A stretch of 64,000 nucleotides of DNA from Gnetum montanum (lineage: Eukaryota; Streptophyta; Gnetopsida; Gnetales; Gnetaceae). The position numbers and the translations under genes were made by a program. The notes below the pieces were generated by a model, which was given only the letters and a program-made list of their open reading frames with translations, was not told the origin of the DNA and searched no databases. Below are positions 19,896 to 32,392 of this stretch, piece after piece; within the stretch, counting starts at the first letter, position 1, and each line of letters opens with the position of its first letter. Location of the stretch: assembly GCA_015680685.1 (NCBI GenBank), contig MNCI01005895.1, positions 1,048,285 to 1,112,284 on the forward strand, given 5' to 3'.

Positions 19896-21652
19896 GGACC
19901 CAGCACAGACCAGGATCAGCCACCGCCGCCGCAAGACTATAGACCATTGATGAGCCATCTTAGGGCCATCACCGAGACGATTAGTTGGGGAAGTTGTGAT
20001 GATGCAAACCTCTTCCACATCATCGATGATGCTGACTAGCCTACTATTTCATTAGATCATACAAGGGACAAATTATCAATTCAAACAGGAGGAGGGGAAT
20101 GTAGATGGTCACAATAGATCTCAGGAAATGCAACATCTTTTCAAGTGTAGTTAGAGACTGGTGAAGGGGCCACTGTGGTGGTCATGCAACACCAGGATGC
20201 CGTGGAAGTTGTTGAAGTGGTCGCTAACCACATCAAAGAATCCTTTAACGTACCTGGTGTGCCACCGGTAGATCTTTCAGGAGCACGACATGCTCAAACT
20301 CGTGCCAGAACCTCAATGACTCCTACGGAACATGAGTATGCGCTAGATCAATTGCTACAAATAGGGCAAGTTCTGACGTCCTTGTTTGACATCCCTCAAG
20401 ATGTCATAGCAATTCAACTAGACCTCATTTCCACCAAGGGGAAGCTAATCATATCCAAAGTAAGGGTCGAGCATGCTAAAGCTGAATTGTAGAAACTACA
20501 AGAGCAGCTTGTAGCCTTACAAGCAGCACAGCGGGATCCTCTACAATTTGTTCCCATAGACCAGCTGGAAAATTTTAGACCTGAGCAATTAACAAAGCTA
20601 ATCGCAGAGAATAAGAAGGTGGAAAAAGAAAAGGAGATGGCCACTTGGGATGCCTCCGTAGCACAAGTGCAAACTCATGCGCATTTTAAGGCACTCAAGG
20701 CCTTAGAAGAAGAGAATAAGCAGTTGGTTGCAGATAACCTTCGATTGACTACTGTGGAGAAACAAAAGAATGTTCTTAATGAACACTTTCATCAGTTATG
20801 AGAACAGTTCATTCAGGTCAACTTAGATGTAAGTCATTTAGCCAGAGAAAATCGAACCCTCTCAATGGAGGAGGTAAATGCTATTTGCCAAAAATCAGCC
20901 ATTAAAATAAGCATGTGGCAGAATGAGGCTAAATGACACGAGAAGCTAAAGGAGCATTTTCGTGATCAGGTGGGGATGTACAAACAAATCCTGGAGAAGG
21001 AGATCCATATGGCCAAGGCTCAAATCAACAACATCAATGCTCAACACATTAATTGGAGGGCCATATTGGACACTTACGCCTTCGCCCACCAAGCGGAAGT
21101 TAAGAACTAAGACCTGCAGATCCAAGACTTGACTGAATACATGGAGTTGGCAAACCTTAGATATGCCAATCTCACCATGTTAACAGCAAGGTGCCCAAGA
21201 TTAGAGCTCGAGCAGCAGGTAGCTTCCACCCACATCAAATATGAAGTAGAATTTGCAAAGTGCAAGAAGCTAGCTGAGAAACTAGATGTCACAAATTCTA
21301 AACTTGTGGTGGTAAAAGAAAGCTACCAAGAACAGAAGGACGTTGCAACCGACTTGGCTCGATGGCTAACAGATCTTCATGAATACAAAGATAAATCCAA
21401 GGCCTATGAAGAGGAACGACGGGTGATCGTGGTAGGGTATGTCAAAGCCAACCAGATGTTCCCGTAACTACCCTATCCGTGGGAAGTGCCGACTCTGTCA
21501 AACATCGAAACATTAGCATGGACGGCACAAGATCCTTAGACCAAAGAGGAGATGCTCCAGGCCATTCTTCAGCATCATCAACCTTCAAAGCCTGGAGCAC
21601 AAGACAAAGTAAAAGCACCCATGGAGGAGCCACCACCACCAGGAACTACATG
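19896..21652 (+). pseudogene. ORF3 of element F1, 3' part (coiled-coil)
   Basis: Continues the reading frame broken at 2,621 in the same phase across the 5-bp target duplication. After a short Pro-rich stretch (about 19,915-19,960), most of the rest is highly charged with heptad-like Leu/Ala spacing, consistent with a long coiled coil (about 20,420-21,440). The C-terminal end ('ANQMFP', then a PPPPG tail near 21,630) matches the end of the minus-strand ORF3 at 35,550-35,770. Stops at about 20,490, 20,799, 20,935, 21,108 and 21,465 mostly fit CAA/CAG or TGG decay. Role unknown; coiled coil plus a transposon-associated domain suggests a DNA-binding or scaffold protein. Confidence 0.7.
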
Positions 21653-21793
21653 AGTTCCACATTTTTGTAATTGTAGTATTTTTCCATATTGTGTCTTCCC
21701 ACACTGTGGCATTACTTCATTTCTTTTTCTAGTTAATAATCCCATACCTATCCACTGTGTAATTAATGGAGCTTATTCTCTTTGTAACTCGAG

Positions 21794-21923
21794 GACGAGT
21801 TTTTATTCATTCGTGGGGGTATGATAAGACGTGATTCGCATACGCCACAATATCATCNAGACGAGTTTTTATTCATTCGTGGGGGTATGATAAGACGTGA
21901 TTCGCATACGCCACAATATCATC
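21794..21923. other. 64-bp duplication across a single N
   Basis: Bases 21,794-21,857 are repeated exactly at 21,860-21,923, with the N at 21,858 between them. The duplicated piece contains the purine tract and the first bases of the LTR. It is likely an unmerged contig overlap. Confidence 0.85.
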
Positions 21924-22502
21924 TACGTGATATCACGTCCACCGTGATATCGCATCCCCCACGACATCACGTACACGATATCACGTCTTCCCTATGATAT
22001 CGTGTATGCGATATCGTAGTCCGCCGCCATATCTATAAATAAGACGTGGCTCTCCCTTGTTTAGCATAGATAGAATAGAAGTAGTGAAGCTATGGCAGTT
22101 TGACCACTCCAGAGATAGATTATTTTTCCCGTGTCTGTCCGTAGTGTGGTGAATGTAATTGTACAGTGTCTTATTCGAGTGTGACGTACTTGGACACGCA
22201 CATGACCGGTAATAAAGATCGAGATTACTTCATCATTGCAACAGTCACTTTGTTATTTATTTATTTGTTTATTTTAATGTTATTCACTATTTTCCCTCTC
22301 CCCCTTAAACTCCTAGAATGTGGTATGAGTACGACTTGATTACAAGCATCTAAGGATGTGTACGGATAGTCAAGGAATCGGCTTCTCATCTCATGCAGTA
22401 TGAGTATGACTTGATTGCGAGCATATCGTGTGACTACTTGGTAACCCAGTGGCGTATTCAAGATCTATGCTTGGTAATCCCAATGGTAGTCCCAGATGTG
22501 TA

Positions 22503-22582
22503 NNNNNNNNNNNNNNNNNNNNNNNNNNNNNNNNNNNNNNNNNNNNNNNNNNNNNNNNNNNNNNNNNNNNNNNNNNNNNNNN
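22503..22582. other. Sequence gap (80 N)
   Basis: Run of N inside the F1 3' LTR. Open frames spanning it are meaningless. Confidence 0.99.
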
Positions 22583-22596
22583 CATACACCTCATCT

Positions 22597-22691
22597 ATAC
22601 TAAACCATACGTGACAAATATAACACTAGTCTAGGTGGGAAGANATACTAAACCATACGTGAAAAATATAACACTAGTCTAGGTGGGAAGA
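22597..22691. other. 47-bp duplication across a single N
   Basis: Bases 22,597-22,643 recur at 22,645-22,691 with one mismatch, separated by an N at 22,644. Likely an assembly overlap. Confidence 0.8.
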
Positions 22692-22815
22692 TAGTGAACT
22701 GCGACCTAAGGATAACTGTCTAGGTGCCACAACTAGTCCGTCTGCGGAGTTTAACCAGATCACGTGCTACGCTCATTTAGTATGGTTGAGTGTAGGGGTA
22801 CCTCACCACTCATCA

Positions 22816-25096
22816 ATTGTTATGATGATGGCATCCCCTATGACCATGGATTTTTTCACTACAGGTATTGCTTCTAAATTTGAGAAGGTACTCCACCTAA
22901 ATAATATGTTGTTTGCCAAAACTACTGTCTATAGTTGGCTTGTGGGTAAGAAAACCACCTATGTGTTTGCCTTTTTGTAAATTTTGCATTTAATGCATAT
23001 ATCTTTGATTCTTGTAGATGTGAAAATAGTGGACAACATCCCTTAGGATGTTCATATTGGTAAATATCACATCTATCATCATCCATTTTAAAACCTATAA
23101 CCTCTTCAACTACTGCAACTTTAACTCTTTTTTTATGGTAATCCCTTTCTGTATCCTTCTTTCTCTCTCTATCTTAAATACTAATCCCTTACTCCACTCT
23201 TTATTCTATAATTTTAAGAGCTTTTTAGAATTTCTCGTTTAAGAATTCCTACATTTTATCAACCTTAGCTAATATTTCAATGACAGATTTTTGTACTGGT
23301 AAGGTCTTCCTCTGTATCACCTCATCAAGTGGTGCTTCCCCCTATGAATCATAGCAATGCATCTCCCTTTCACAAATGGAGGTGACCCTATTATACTCTA
23401 CATTCTTACATTTCTCAACTTCCCTTCTTCTTTGACCACCTATTCTATCAGCCTCTAAATCTGATGGACCTACATTTCAAAGAGTTGTCCTTGGGCATAG
23501 ACCCTAAGTATTTTCCCAATCTTATTCTAGAATCCATCTATGATATGCCAAATTTGCTTCTTTAGAGAGCATCCATGGCCTAGGCATTAGTGCAACAAAG
23601 AGTAGTACTTATCCAAGGCTGCATTCAAGAACTCATGATTTCCTTGTTTTCATCCTTGGATCTACCTCCAAAAGTTAGACATTTTGGAGTACATGTGGTA
23701 TTTATCATTGAATAGTTCAAACATGGTATTCCATTGGCGAATAAATTCTAGTTCCAAGGACCAGTGCCAGCTTTATGCTTCTTTGATGAGTGTCCTTGAG
23801 AACAATTTAAGCTTTTGCCATTCATTTTCTATGTTCTGCAAGGTGCATGCATCATGAAAAGCTTGTGGGTGATTTTGTAGATATGAACTATTTCCCATTT
23901 TAAACCTAGGAATATTATTCATATCTAGCCTCTTAATTCTATTATATTTTTTATGCCTCATGTAATTCTCACTACCTCTAAAATATTGAGCACATTTCTA
24001 GTAGCCAGCAAAGGCTCATCATAGTCATTTCATTCATTGTGGCTTCTTTCATGGTCATGATGCCTATGATGAATCCTATTATGCCTTCACTCTTGATGCT
24101 GCTCTTCTTCCCCTTGTAGTTGTCTATGCCTCTGTTCTTGATAATCTTAGTGGGATCTCCATTCATCTCCATCCCACCATTCATCTCCATCTTGATCCTA
24201 ACTACTCCTCATTTTGTCTTGATTACATCTCCTCTTATTAGATTTTGATGATAAAGAAGATGACAAGGATGAAGAGGAAGGACTAGGAGAATGATGCCTT
24301 CTAGTTCTTCTCCTATGGGCCCTTTCCTATTCTCTTTCACTATCTTTTTCTTTGTTCTTGTCATTAGAGGAACAACTATGAGACCTTACCCTTGATGTCT
24401 ATTGGGCTCTTGACCCTATTCTTCCTTCTTCTTTGTTATTATCCTATGTGAACTACAACTGTTGCTGAAGAATATCATCCTCATTTAAATGAGATGAGCC
24501 TATATATCAAGAGATCCTTCAGAAGAAATCTAGACCATCCATTTGTGTTTGTAGAAATGATGGTGTTGGGACCCCTTTTCCCTTAGAGGCCTCATAGCAT
24601 ACTTCCATGTGCTGATCTTTCTTAATTTGGACATGTGCATGCTAATATTTCCTATATGTGTGGTCTGGGATCTCATATTCAAAGTTAAGTGTTGTGATGC
24701 ATAATCTAATAAGATTGGTCATCAACATGGTAGGAATAGATCAATTGGGAGACAACACAATGTTGTCTTCCATGTCCCTCCAACATAGCTATTCATTTGG
24801 ATGGAAAATGAAAATGAAATCTAGATTATAAGGATTTGGATGGGAATAGACAACTCCAAGTTATTGGGGCTTCTATGGTTCACCTTACCTTTGATTGAAT
24901 TCTCCTCCATGTGGTGGAGAATCATTCTTGTGAGAATAATTCATGTTAGTTATGTGTATGATTAGTATGCCTTTGATATTTTAATTTCATAATTATTTCC
25001 CTTTTTGAATAAGAGTGAGTCATTGTTGTTTTATCTTTACAATGTCTTTACATGAATTCACAGTCCATTCCTAATCAGTGTACTTAGCTAAAATAA
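22816..25096 (-). pseudogene. gag of Athila-like element E1
   Basis: On the minus strand 23,961-23,773 reads 'KRLDMNNIPRF...', matching the Gag of the 18-kb element at about 41,910-42,060 (same residues around LDMNNIP and NIENEWQKLKLF). Further on, 23,060-22,990 matches that element's cysteine-rich segment (EHPKGCCP, then SHLQES). A low-complexity charged region lies at 24,000-24,400. The frame is full of stops. Gag starts after the primer site at 25,097 and is cut at the left by F1's LTR, so F1 probably inserted into E1. Confidence 0.75.
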
Positions 25097-25116
25097 GTCC
25101 CCAACAATGGCACCAA
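25097..25116 (-). other. Primer binding site of E1
   Basis: The minus-strand string TTGGTGCCATTGTTGGGGAC is the C-to-T/G-to-A form of the plant Athila-type site TTGGCGCCGTTGCCGGGGA (from memory; usually assigned to tRNA-Asp). It abuts the LTR end at 25,117. Confidence 0.8.
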
Positions 25117-26093
25117 TGATGAAAGATGGATGTCCCCTATGTCCAACCATATAAATCATAAGTGTTCACTAGTGATCCAGTCAAATTCCATAAACTTAGT
25201 CTTCTAAGTTTACCTATAGTCTTAAAAAGTAAATCATGGAATTGTAAGATTGTTATCTTCCTAACTCACACTTGTGTGTTATTAGAATGTATGGTTATCT
25301 TCCTAACTCACACTTTTGTGTTATTAGAACATATGGTTAAGTTTGAGTTAAGGCACATGATGAATATTTCTATAAGTATTTTTTAACATATTTTTTTCCT
25401 AACAACTAGATGACTTAATGAAGGTTTAACTATTAATTATTTAACTAATTAGCTAATCTAGTAACTAACTATCTTAACATAGAGTAACCATTCCCACTTG
25501 CCATACACATTTCAAACTAGTATTAACGCTACATGGTTACCAAGTGGCTATTACTAGGTGTACCAAATATCTACTACTGGGATTACCAAGCATAATATGT
25601 TACACTCAAAGTGTTCATACTCACGTATTTATGATTAATTTCATTAATTATTTAAATCATAAAACTAAATTTCATGAAAAATAAAGTGCTTGAATGTAAA
25701 GAGTAAACTAGTCTAAGTGCTACAATGGATGTAGGAAATCTTGACCTTATTAGCATTCATGCCAATGCATTCAAGTACATAGGCAGTCAAATAAAGCACT
25801 ATACAATCTCTTAAATCCACACTATAGGCACTCAAGGAAAAAATATTCTAACTCTGGAAAGGAGAAACTATAAGAACTTGGCTACACTATGATTTCTAAG
25901 TGTCATAAATGCAAGTTGTGAGTACATTTATATAGGCATTTCCTACATCAACATTGATGCATCCATGTCAACACATCTTATCATGTGTCAATGTGGTTGA
26001 TGCAACTTGTCCAATTCATAACTCATTAATCTTTCATGCTAGTAATAATATCAATGAGAACTTTAATTTGGGCCACAAACGTTTTTGGTACCT
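25117..26093 (-). repeat. 5' LTR of E1 (right edge approximate)
   Basis: Adjacent to the primer site. On the minus strand it contains GCCTATATAAAT (about 25,927-25,938) preceded by 'GTTGATG/CATCAA' words. It aligns patchily with the LTR at 34,449-35,315. The right edge is obscured by an assembly duplication. Confidence 0.65.
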
Positions 26094-26336
26094 ATCCACA
26101 CTATAGGCACTCAAGGAAAACATATTCTAACTCTGGAAAGGAGAAACTATAAGAACTTGGCTACACTATGATTTCTAAGTGTCATAAATGCAAGTTGTGA
26201 GTACATTTATATAGGCATTTCCTACATCAACATTGATGCATCCATGTCAACACATCTTATCATGTGTCAATGTGGTTGATGCAACTTGTCCAATTCATAA
26301 CTCATTAATCTTTCATGCTAGTAATAATATCAATGN
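25815..26336. other. 242-bp duplication ending at a single N
   Basis: 25,815-26,056 and 26,094-26,335 are nearly identical over 242 bp. The second copy ends exactly at the N at 26,336. This fits an unmerged contig overlap better than a true tandem repeat. Confidence 0.8.
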
Positions 26337-27333
26337 CATTATCAAATGCCTACACATGGAGTTGGAAATCATCACTAGTATACCCTCTATATAACGAAAC
26401 ATTGGCTATCTTAATGTGTTTTATCTTTTTGTCATGAACATGCTTCTTTGGAATACAAATATTTTTTTTCAGATCATAATAATCACCCTAGGTAAACAAG
26501 GAGGAAATATCATCACCGAATGATCCTGGCAAATAGAGATGCTAGAACTTAGGAAGAAGATCATTCTTATAGGTTCAAGCTACATTAGAATTGATAGCCT
26601 CCAATCATGAGCCTCCTTGGTAAAGTGGTTCTTTACCTTTGATATTTGCTTTCTTGCCTTACTTCTCATCTAAGTGATCAGATAAAAAGCCATGATGGAC
26701 CTCCTCCTTTACCATTTGATCTCAAAGCTCTTATTTCAAGTAAGGCTCATAATCACTAAAATCTAGCTCCAAAGCCATATAGAAGGAATGAAATTCTTAT
26801 AGCCTAAGATTAACTATGAACTATTTAAGATCTACTACTATAGCTATAATCATTTCCTTTGTGAACCATTCATGAACTTCATGCCACCTCCCTTACTTGT
26901 CCTTATGATCAATCAAGATAACTAATGGTAAAGTTTAGTCATCTACATATTTGAATATAACATAAGTATTTTGTTATTTTGGTACTTTTATAAGATCTTT
27001 GGTGGAATCTTAGCATCATCTACCATCTCACCTATGTTCAAAACATATACATAATGCTAAGAGGCATACACTAGGTTTGAACAAAAAATTAAAATCAAGA
27101 TCGTACAAGTATTCTAAGCAATTCACCGACACCTTCTTTAGTAATAGCACCAATGATAGGAATCCTACTAGTTTTAGACTAAGGGATATATCATTCAAAT
27201 CATGGTGTGATCTAGTTGTAAGCTTCAATGATGATGTTGAGTGGACTAACAAGAATACTCATGTATATCATTGTATTCATGAAATATTATAGATAATATA
27301 ATACATGTAATACATTTCAACCCCTATTATCAT
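26337..27333. other. Decayed, unclassified sequence
   Basis: AT-rich with no supportable gene. Broken minus-strand frames (for example around 26,480-26,780) have a coding flavour but match nothing I recognise. It may be the left half of an older element split by the copia-type insertion, with 33,851-34,440 as the other side. Confidence 0.4.
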
Positions 27334-28406
27334 TTTTAATCTTTTGGAATGTCAAAACCTAAAGAAAAATGAAGAATGTAGAATCTATGTGTGTGATTGT
27401 GATTTTGCAAGGCCATGAACAAGAACTTCACATGGAGATCTGAGATTTTAAGAAATGAGATCTACATTGAGATGTCAAAATGAAGAATAAGTAGACTAGA
27501 TAAGAGCACAGATGTAAACATAGTCTACAAATCAAGTGAAGTTGCTCTGAAAACTACCAAGAGAAGCCCAAGGATCATAAAAATGCTTCATCTCTCAAAG
27601 TATAAAAGTGAAGTAGGCATCTTCAGAAAATAACAAACATCTATCTCAAACAATAAACATATATAGGCAAACATCTACTTTTTTAGGTAGACGTCTCTTC
27701 TACATTGAGGGCTATCTTAGGTAGGTGTCTAAACTTTGAAGTAGACATCTATACTAGTTGTTTAATAGTTGTTTCATGAATTCTAAGGAGTTTTTGAAAA
27801 CTTCAAGGATATAAGATCATGCAAAAATCTTGGGAATTGTGCAAGCACTATTCATAAAAAGATTCATCAATGGATACTTAAAGTGAATTTGTCTTTGCTC
27901 TGCATTGTAACATCATTTTCTTGTTGTGATTGTACAAAGCTTCAAGTACAAGGATCTATAAATTTAGTTGCATTCTTTCCTTGGTTTTTTCTTTCTTTGT
28001 TGTAGCCCTATAGGGTTGATGTGCTTCTTGTGATAAGGCATCCTTGTTGAGCTTGTCAAGATCCTGCAAGATTGAGTGGTTTTACAGTGTCAAAACACTT
28101 CAATGCATAGCTCAATTTGGCAAAGCCTATGGGATCCTCTAAACCATATTTGTAGCTTGTTGGGACCTTGTGAGGTTGAGTGGTTTCATAGCAACAAAAC
28201 ACTCTAGAGTAGAGCTTAAAGCTTGTACAAGGTGTGGTGTCCTTCAAACCACATTCTGAAGAAAGAAAGTCTAGAGGTGTGAACAAATTCTACCATCTAA
28301 GCATGAGCATACCCAAGTCAGGAAACCACATAAAATTAGTTTTTTTATGGATATAGCATTGTTAAATTGGAAAACTTATTCAACCCTCCTAATTTCTCAA
28401 TCCACA
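27334..28406 (+). repeat. 5' LTR of the copia-type element
   Basis: Ends ...TCCACA just before the primer site. At 27,613-27,753 it has several copies of the word GTAGACATCTA/AGACGTCT in both orientations, upstream of a weak TATAAGA (27,809-27,815). Further down are repeated segments containing 'GGTTGAGTGGTTTCATAG'. It aligns along its length with the 3' LTR. Confidence 0.85.
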
Positions 28407-28408
28407 AG

Positions 28409-28421
28409 TGGTATCAAAGCC
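28409..28421 (+). other. Primer binding site (initiator-Met type)
   Basis: TGGTATCAAAGCC, two bases after the LTR end. It differs by one base from the common TGGTATCAGAGC site complementary to initiator methionine tRNA. Confidence 0.85.
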
Positions 28422-28469
28422 TGAAACTCTCAAGTTCATGCTTCAAATTTTAAGAGTAAACTATGTAGG

Positions 28470-30330
28470 GGATGTCCTACATGAAGCCATCAATTTTTGA
28501 TGGATTTGACTTTGCATATTAGAAGGCAAGGATGAAAGGCTTCTTTTAGTCTATGGAATTCAAAGTATGGGAGTCAATCCTTGAAGGCTACACACTGCTC
28601 ATTGACAGCACCTCAAAAGCTCTCAAGCCACTGAAAAAATGGACTGTTGAAGAAAAAGATAAGTTCATGTATGATTCTAAAGCCAAAAATTATTTATATT
28701 ATGCATTGAATAAGTCAAAATTTAATAGAATAGCTAGGTGCAAGACTACTAAGGAAATATGAAAAACCTTAGAAGTTACTTATAAGGGTACATCTATAGT
28801 TAAATAATCAAAACTCTTAGTATTGTAAAGCAAATACAACAAGCTTATAATGAAGAAATGAGAATAGATTAAGGATTACTTCTATAAGAAAAATGATTCT
28901 ATTTTAGCTATTAGGGGAATAGGTAAGGACTTGCCTAAAAGTGATATAATTATAAAAATGATAAGAATATTATAGCCTGAGTTCAGACTCAAGGTCACTG
29001 CTATGAAAGAAATCAAAGACTTTTCGGTCCTTAAATTTGAGGAACTTCAAAATGCTCTGATTACTCATGAGTTAAATCTCATAAGTGAATGAGTGATAAA
29101 GGAAAATCCTATTACTCTAAAATCAACATCAAAAGAAAAGGAGCAGGTTGAATAAGAAATGAATAATGAAGATGAAATAGCTTTTCTATCAATAAGAGTT
29201 TAAAGATTCCTTGCAAAGAAAGGGAGAAGCTTCAAGTAACCAAGATCCAATAAATCCAAATGTAAAGAGAAAGGTAAAAATTCTACAAATTTAAATTTTG
29301 ATGCATTTTTCATAGAATGTTGGGTATGTGATGGAAGAATCCGTGTGACCTCTAAATGTCCAAGCACTAATAGGCTGCAATGGAGAGATAAAATTGAAGT
29401 TTATTCAAAAAAGACAAACTTCTACACTATTTGGGATGATGGAGAACAAAGTGAGGAAGAGGTACATACAAAGGATTCACATCTCATTTACATGGCTCTC
29501 ACAAATGATGATTCAACAACTGAAGATGAAGACAAAGTAATTAAAATTGATGAGAAAAGGTATGATCTTTTGTGCAATGAACTGTTATCTTTCCAAAATA
29601 TTTGTATAAAGCTTAAGAAGGCTATGAAAGAAAAAGATTAAGATTTATCTCTTCTTAATACAAGATATTTAAACCTCTTACAAGAAAAATTAGACCTAAG
29701 GATTGAGAACCAAAAACTAACCTTGTCTTGTAAGCAAATGGAAAAGGAACTTGCAGACACCAAACCAGTGAATGAAATACTAATCAAATGCAAATAATCC
29801 ATTTACATTATGTTGGGACAAGGAAGAATCTCACATGATAAAAGTGGGCTAGGATGCTACCAACAAGAAGATCAACTACACAAAATTCATCCAAACAAGA
29901 GACTACTACAAAGATTGAAGTATTAACTAATACTATGTCCAAACAAAGAGCAACTCAAAAGTTTGATCACTTTAATGAAAACTAAAGAGTTAGATGTTAC
30001 TATTGTAATAGATTTGGGCATAAGTAATGGAACTATAATTTAAAATAGTATCACATGAACACCTATTCATATCATAAGACTCATTGGTCTTACCAAAATA
30101 CACCTAGAAAGAAAGTCTTACAAGACAAGAAGAAATGGAGGACAAATCAAAAGGACAAGGAGAAAAAAAAGGTGTGGAGAATTAAATGAACAGAACAAAG
30201 TAAAAGAACCTTCATCAAAAATTTTGTAAAAGGGAGCCAAACATTAGAAATTGAAGCAATTTGCATGAAAGAAGATACTTCAAAAGAAGAACCTCATTCA
30301 CAAGCTCCTTAGATATCTTCATCTTCATCA
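28470..30330 (+). pseudogene. gag of the copia-type element
   Basis: Starts around 'MKPSIFDGFDFAYW'-like sequence (a stop now replaces the Trp) and continues through the copia Gag core at 28,553-29,090 (KNYLYYAL..., then LKFEELQNALITHE). Zinc-knuckle-like segments occur near 29,320 (CWVCDGR) and 30,000 (CYYCNRFGHK). A long acidic and helical region (29,345-29,780) lies between them. Many stops; not functional. The product would have formed the particle. Confidence 0.75.
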
Positions 30331-30424
30331 GCAAGCAAGGTAAGTAGAGGTAAGTCTTCATCTCATTTAGAATTTCTTCTAAGAATATAATCCATGGTAG
30401 CTATCCCCTGAACCTTCCCTTGCT

Positions 30425-30536
30425 GAGACGTCTACATAGAAGGATAGATGTCTATGTGTAGACATCTACATCATGAATTAGACATCTATTTGAATTTTGA
30501 ATAGATGTGGTATAGATGTCTACTAGTTAATATAAA
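30425..30536 (+). promoter_or_regulatory. Internal promoter: TAGACRTCTA word array plus TATA box
   Basis: Seven or so copies of the LTR word occur in 100 bp, for example GAGACGTCTAC at 30,425, TAGATGTCTA near 30,444, TAGACATCTA near 30,459 and TAGATGTCTAC near 30,513. They are immediately followed by TATAAAC (30,531-30,537). The additional ORF starts 130 bp later. AGACGTCT is a palindrome, and the other forms are what CpG deamination on either strand would give. Confidence 0.7.
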
Positions 30537-30661
30537 CATCATCTTTTTGTCAAAGAAACCTCAACAACTGCAATTATATCAAGCCAAAACTTCATTTTTC
30601 CCTCTTTTTTCCACATCCAAACATAGATGACTATGGTCAAATAACCAAGGCTTCTTCAACA

Positions 30662-32392
30662 ATGGAAATTTGTCCATTTTCTCTCAAATTAATGGCTCAT
30701 AAGAAGATTACAATGTCCAAGGATCATCCTATAAGAAACAAGAAGTCAAAGGAAGCCTCTTCTAGCACTAAAAATTCTTATACTTCTCAATTTTGCTCCA
30801 CCAATGCTCAAAAAAGATTTAAGATAGCTCATTCTGTTAACATTGTTTTTGAGAGATCCCTTTATTTTTAACAACATCATTAAAAGAAACTTATGGCATT
30901 TTTTCAACTATTAAACTTGGTTGAACCTTTATTTCTATGAACTTTTATGTCCTTGAAATTCTCATCAAAGAATTTCATAGCAACATTGTAATTTCAAATG
31001 CTAGTATTGATGCTTTCACTTCCACTATTGGGGGACTATTTATTGAAGTCACCCCATAAGTTGTTAATGCCATCCTTGGAATTTCCAGTTCTAATGTACA
31101 TAGGGTTATAATCCAGTCCATGACTAACATTTTCAAAAATGGTGTAATCCCTATTTCCCATGATGAATTTTGTTATGCTTTGTTTGGGCAATCTATGTCT
31201 TTCCATAGTGGAAAAATTCTTAGGACTTAGATGGATTCAGATGCTTCTAGCCTCTCTCTCATTGTTTTGTATAATATTATAATAAGAGAGGGAAGCTACA
31301 ACTATTTTTTGCCAACCCAAGCCTTTATTCATTATTATCTACTCATTGGACAACCACTAGACTTGGGTCATATCCTATGCAAAGACATCTTAGGTCTCTT
31401 TACCAAGGAGAAAATCTATGGACATCCTCATCTCATTAGTTTGTTGATTTTTCAAAGAGGTGTTTCCATTCCTAATATGCCTTTTGCTTAAAGGAAAGAG
31501 GAGCCTTGGTGAGTATTCAAAAAAGAGGAGCTCCACCTATGTTGATACTATAGAACCTAGTACCAAGCCTCAAAAGTTAAGGAAGAAGGGATCTACATCA
31601 CCATCTTAGGCCTCTTCTTAGTTGGGAAGGTCCAAATTAGTTAGCGAGTAGATAAGATCTACTCTTAAGAAGCTACTCAAGACGTTTGCTCATACAATTG
31701 GGATGATTGATAGAAATCTTTCTTATTTTCATAAGAGAATGGATGCAGCTGGAGTACCTCTTCCTCTATATGGGCAACAATTTGAGGAGATCACTACTCC
31801 TTCCATATCAAATAATGAGGAGGATTGTCTTGCTCCAACTAGACACTTGGTAGCTACTATGTCATCTTGGACATATGACTTGGGAAATGCATCTAATTTG
31901 AGAAGCTTGATGCACCACTTGCACAAGTCCAAGAAGAAACTCCTGATCCTATGCAACTTGGACCTAGTTCTCACCCTCATGGTGATTCTCCACAAATGTT
32001 TGAGTAACAAGCTATGTAGAGCACCTTTAGAACTTCATCTTAGTGGAGGCAAACTAATTTGATCACATATCATAGGAAGGGCACTTCCTCATCCTCTTAG
32101 AAAGCTCCATCTCATCCACCTACTTCATCCCAATTTCTAATGAAGCTTCATCCCATGAGAGCTCCTATCCACATTCCATCATCAAATGATGATAATGAGT
32201 AGCATGTCTCTAGCACCAGCAATGATGATGACGAAGAGAAGACATACCAAACCTCTCATGCTGTCACTACCTCTATTAAGGACTAGGTTCCCTTATTGGT
32301 CACTCCTTTTGGATGATGTCCAAAAAGAGGAAGAATTTTGTGGATTTGTGGATTTTTGTGGACAATTAGATTTGTGGATTTTTTAGGTAGCT
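30662..32392 (+). pseudogene. Additional ORF of the copia-type element
   Basis: Starts at ATG 30,662 and runs through several frames. The block 31,231-31,491 contains 'YNYFLPTQAFIHYYLLIGQP' and a hydrophobic helix pattern that resembles the plant-transposon-protein domain of ORF3 in the Athila-like elements (family identity inferred, not searched). Later blocks (31,703-32,060) are Ser/Pro-rich. Stops and frameshifts are frequent. Position is between gag and the 3' LTR with no pol. Function unknown. Confidence 0.6.

Larger units (their letters stand above)
2617..19900 (-). mobile_element. 17.3-kb Tat-like Ty3/gypsy retrotransposon with target-site duplication
   Basis: The element spans 2,622-19,895 and is flanked by GGACC on both sides (2,617-2,621 and 19,896-19,900). 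On the minus strand the order is 5' LTR (right), primer binding site, gag, a repeat-rich linker, protease, an oppositely oriented gene, RT, RNase H, a second (archaeal-type) RNase H, integrase, purine tract and 3' LTR (left). The double RNase H is the hallmark of the Tat/Ogre lineage. It sits inside ORF3 of F1, so it is younger than that element. Its GC content is visibly higher than the older AT-rich elements to the right, consistent with less decay. Confidence 0.9.
21822..22815 (+). repeat. 3' LTR of element F1
   Basis: Starts TGATAAGACGTG directly after the purine tract TCGTGGGGGTA (21,811-21,821) and ends near CTCATCA. The U3 contains about nine GATATC-type words, including the 14-bp palindrome ACGTGATATCACGT at 21,925-21,938, followed by TATAAATA at 22,034-22,041. 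The end (GTAGGGGTACCTCAC..CTCATC) matches the end of the 18-kb element's LTR, showing shared ancestry. The LTR contains an 80-base N gap, so its true length is unknown. Confidence 0.8.

Noticed and set aside
22391-22634. Open frames spanning the N gap
   Set aside because: Most of each translation is unknown residues from the gap; they lie inside an LTR.
25815-26335. 242-bp tandem duplication in an LTR
   Set aside because: The second copy ends exactly at an N and is almost identical in a region of heavy decay; probably a contig overlap.
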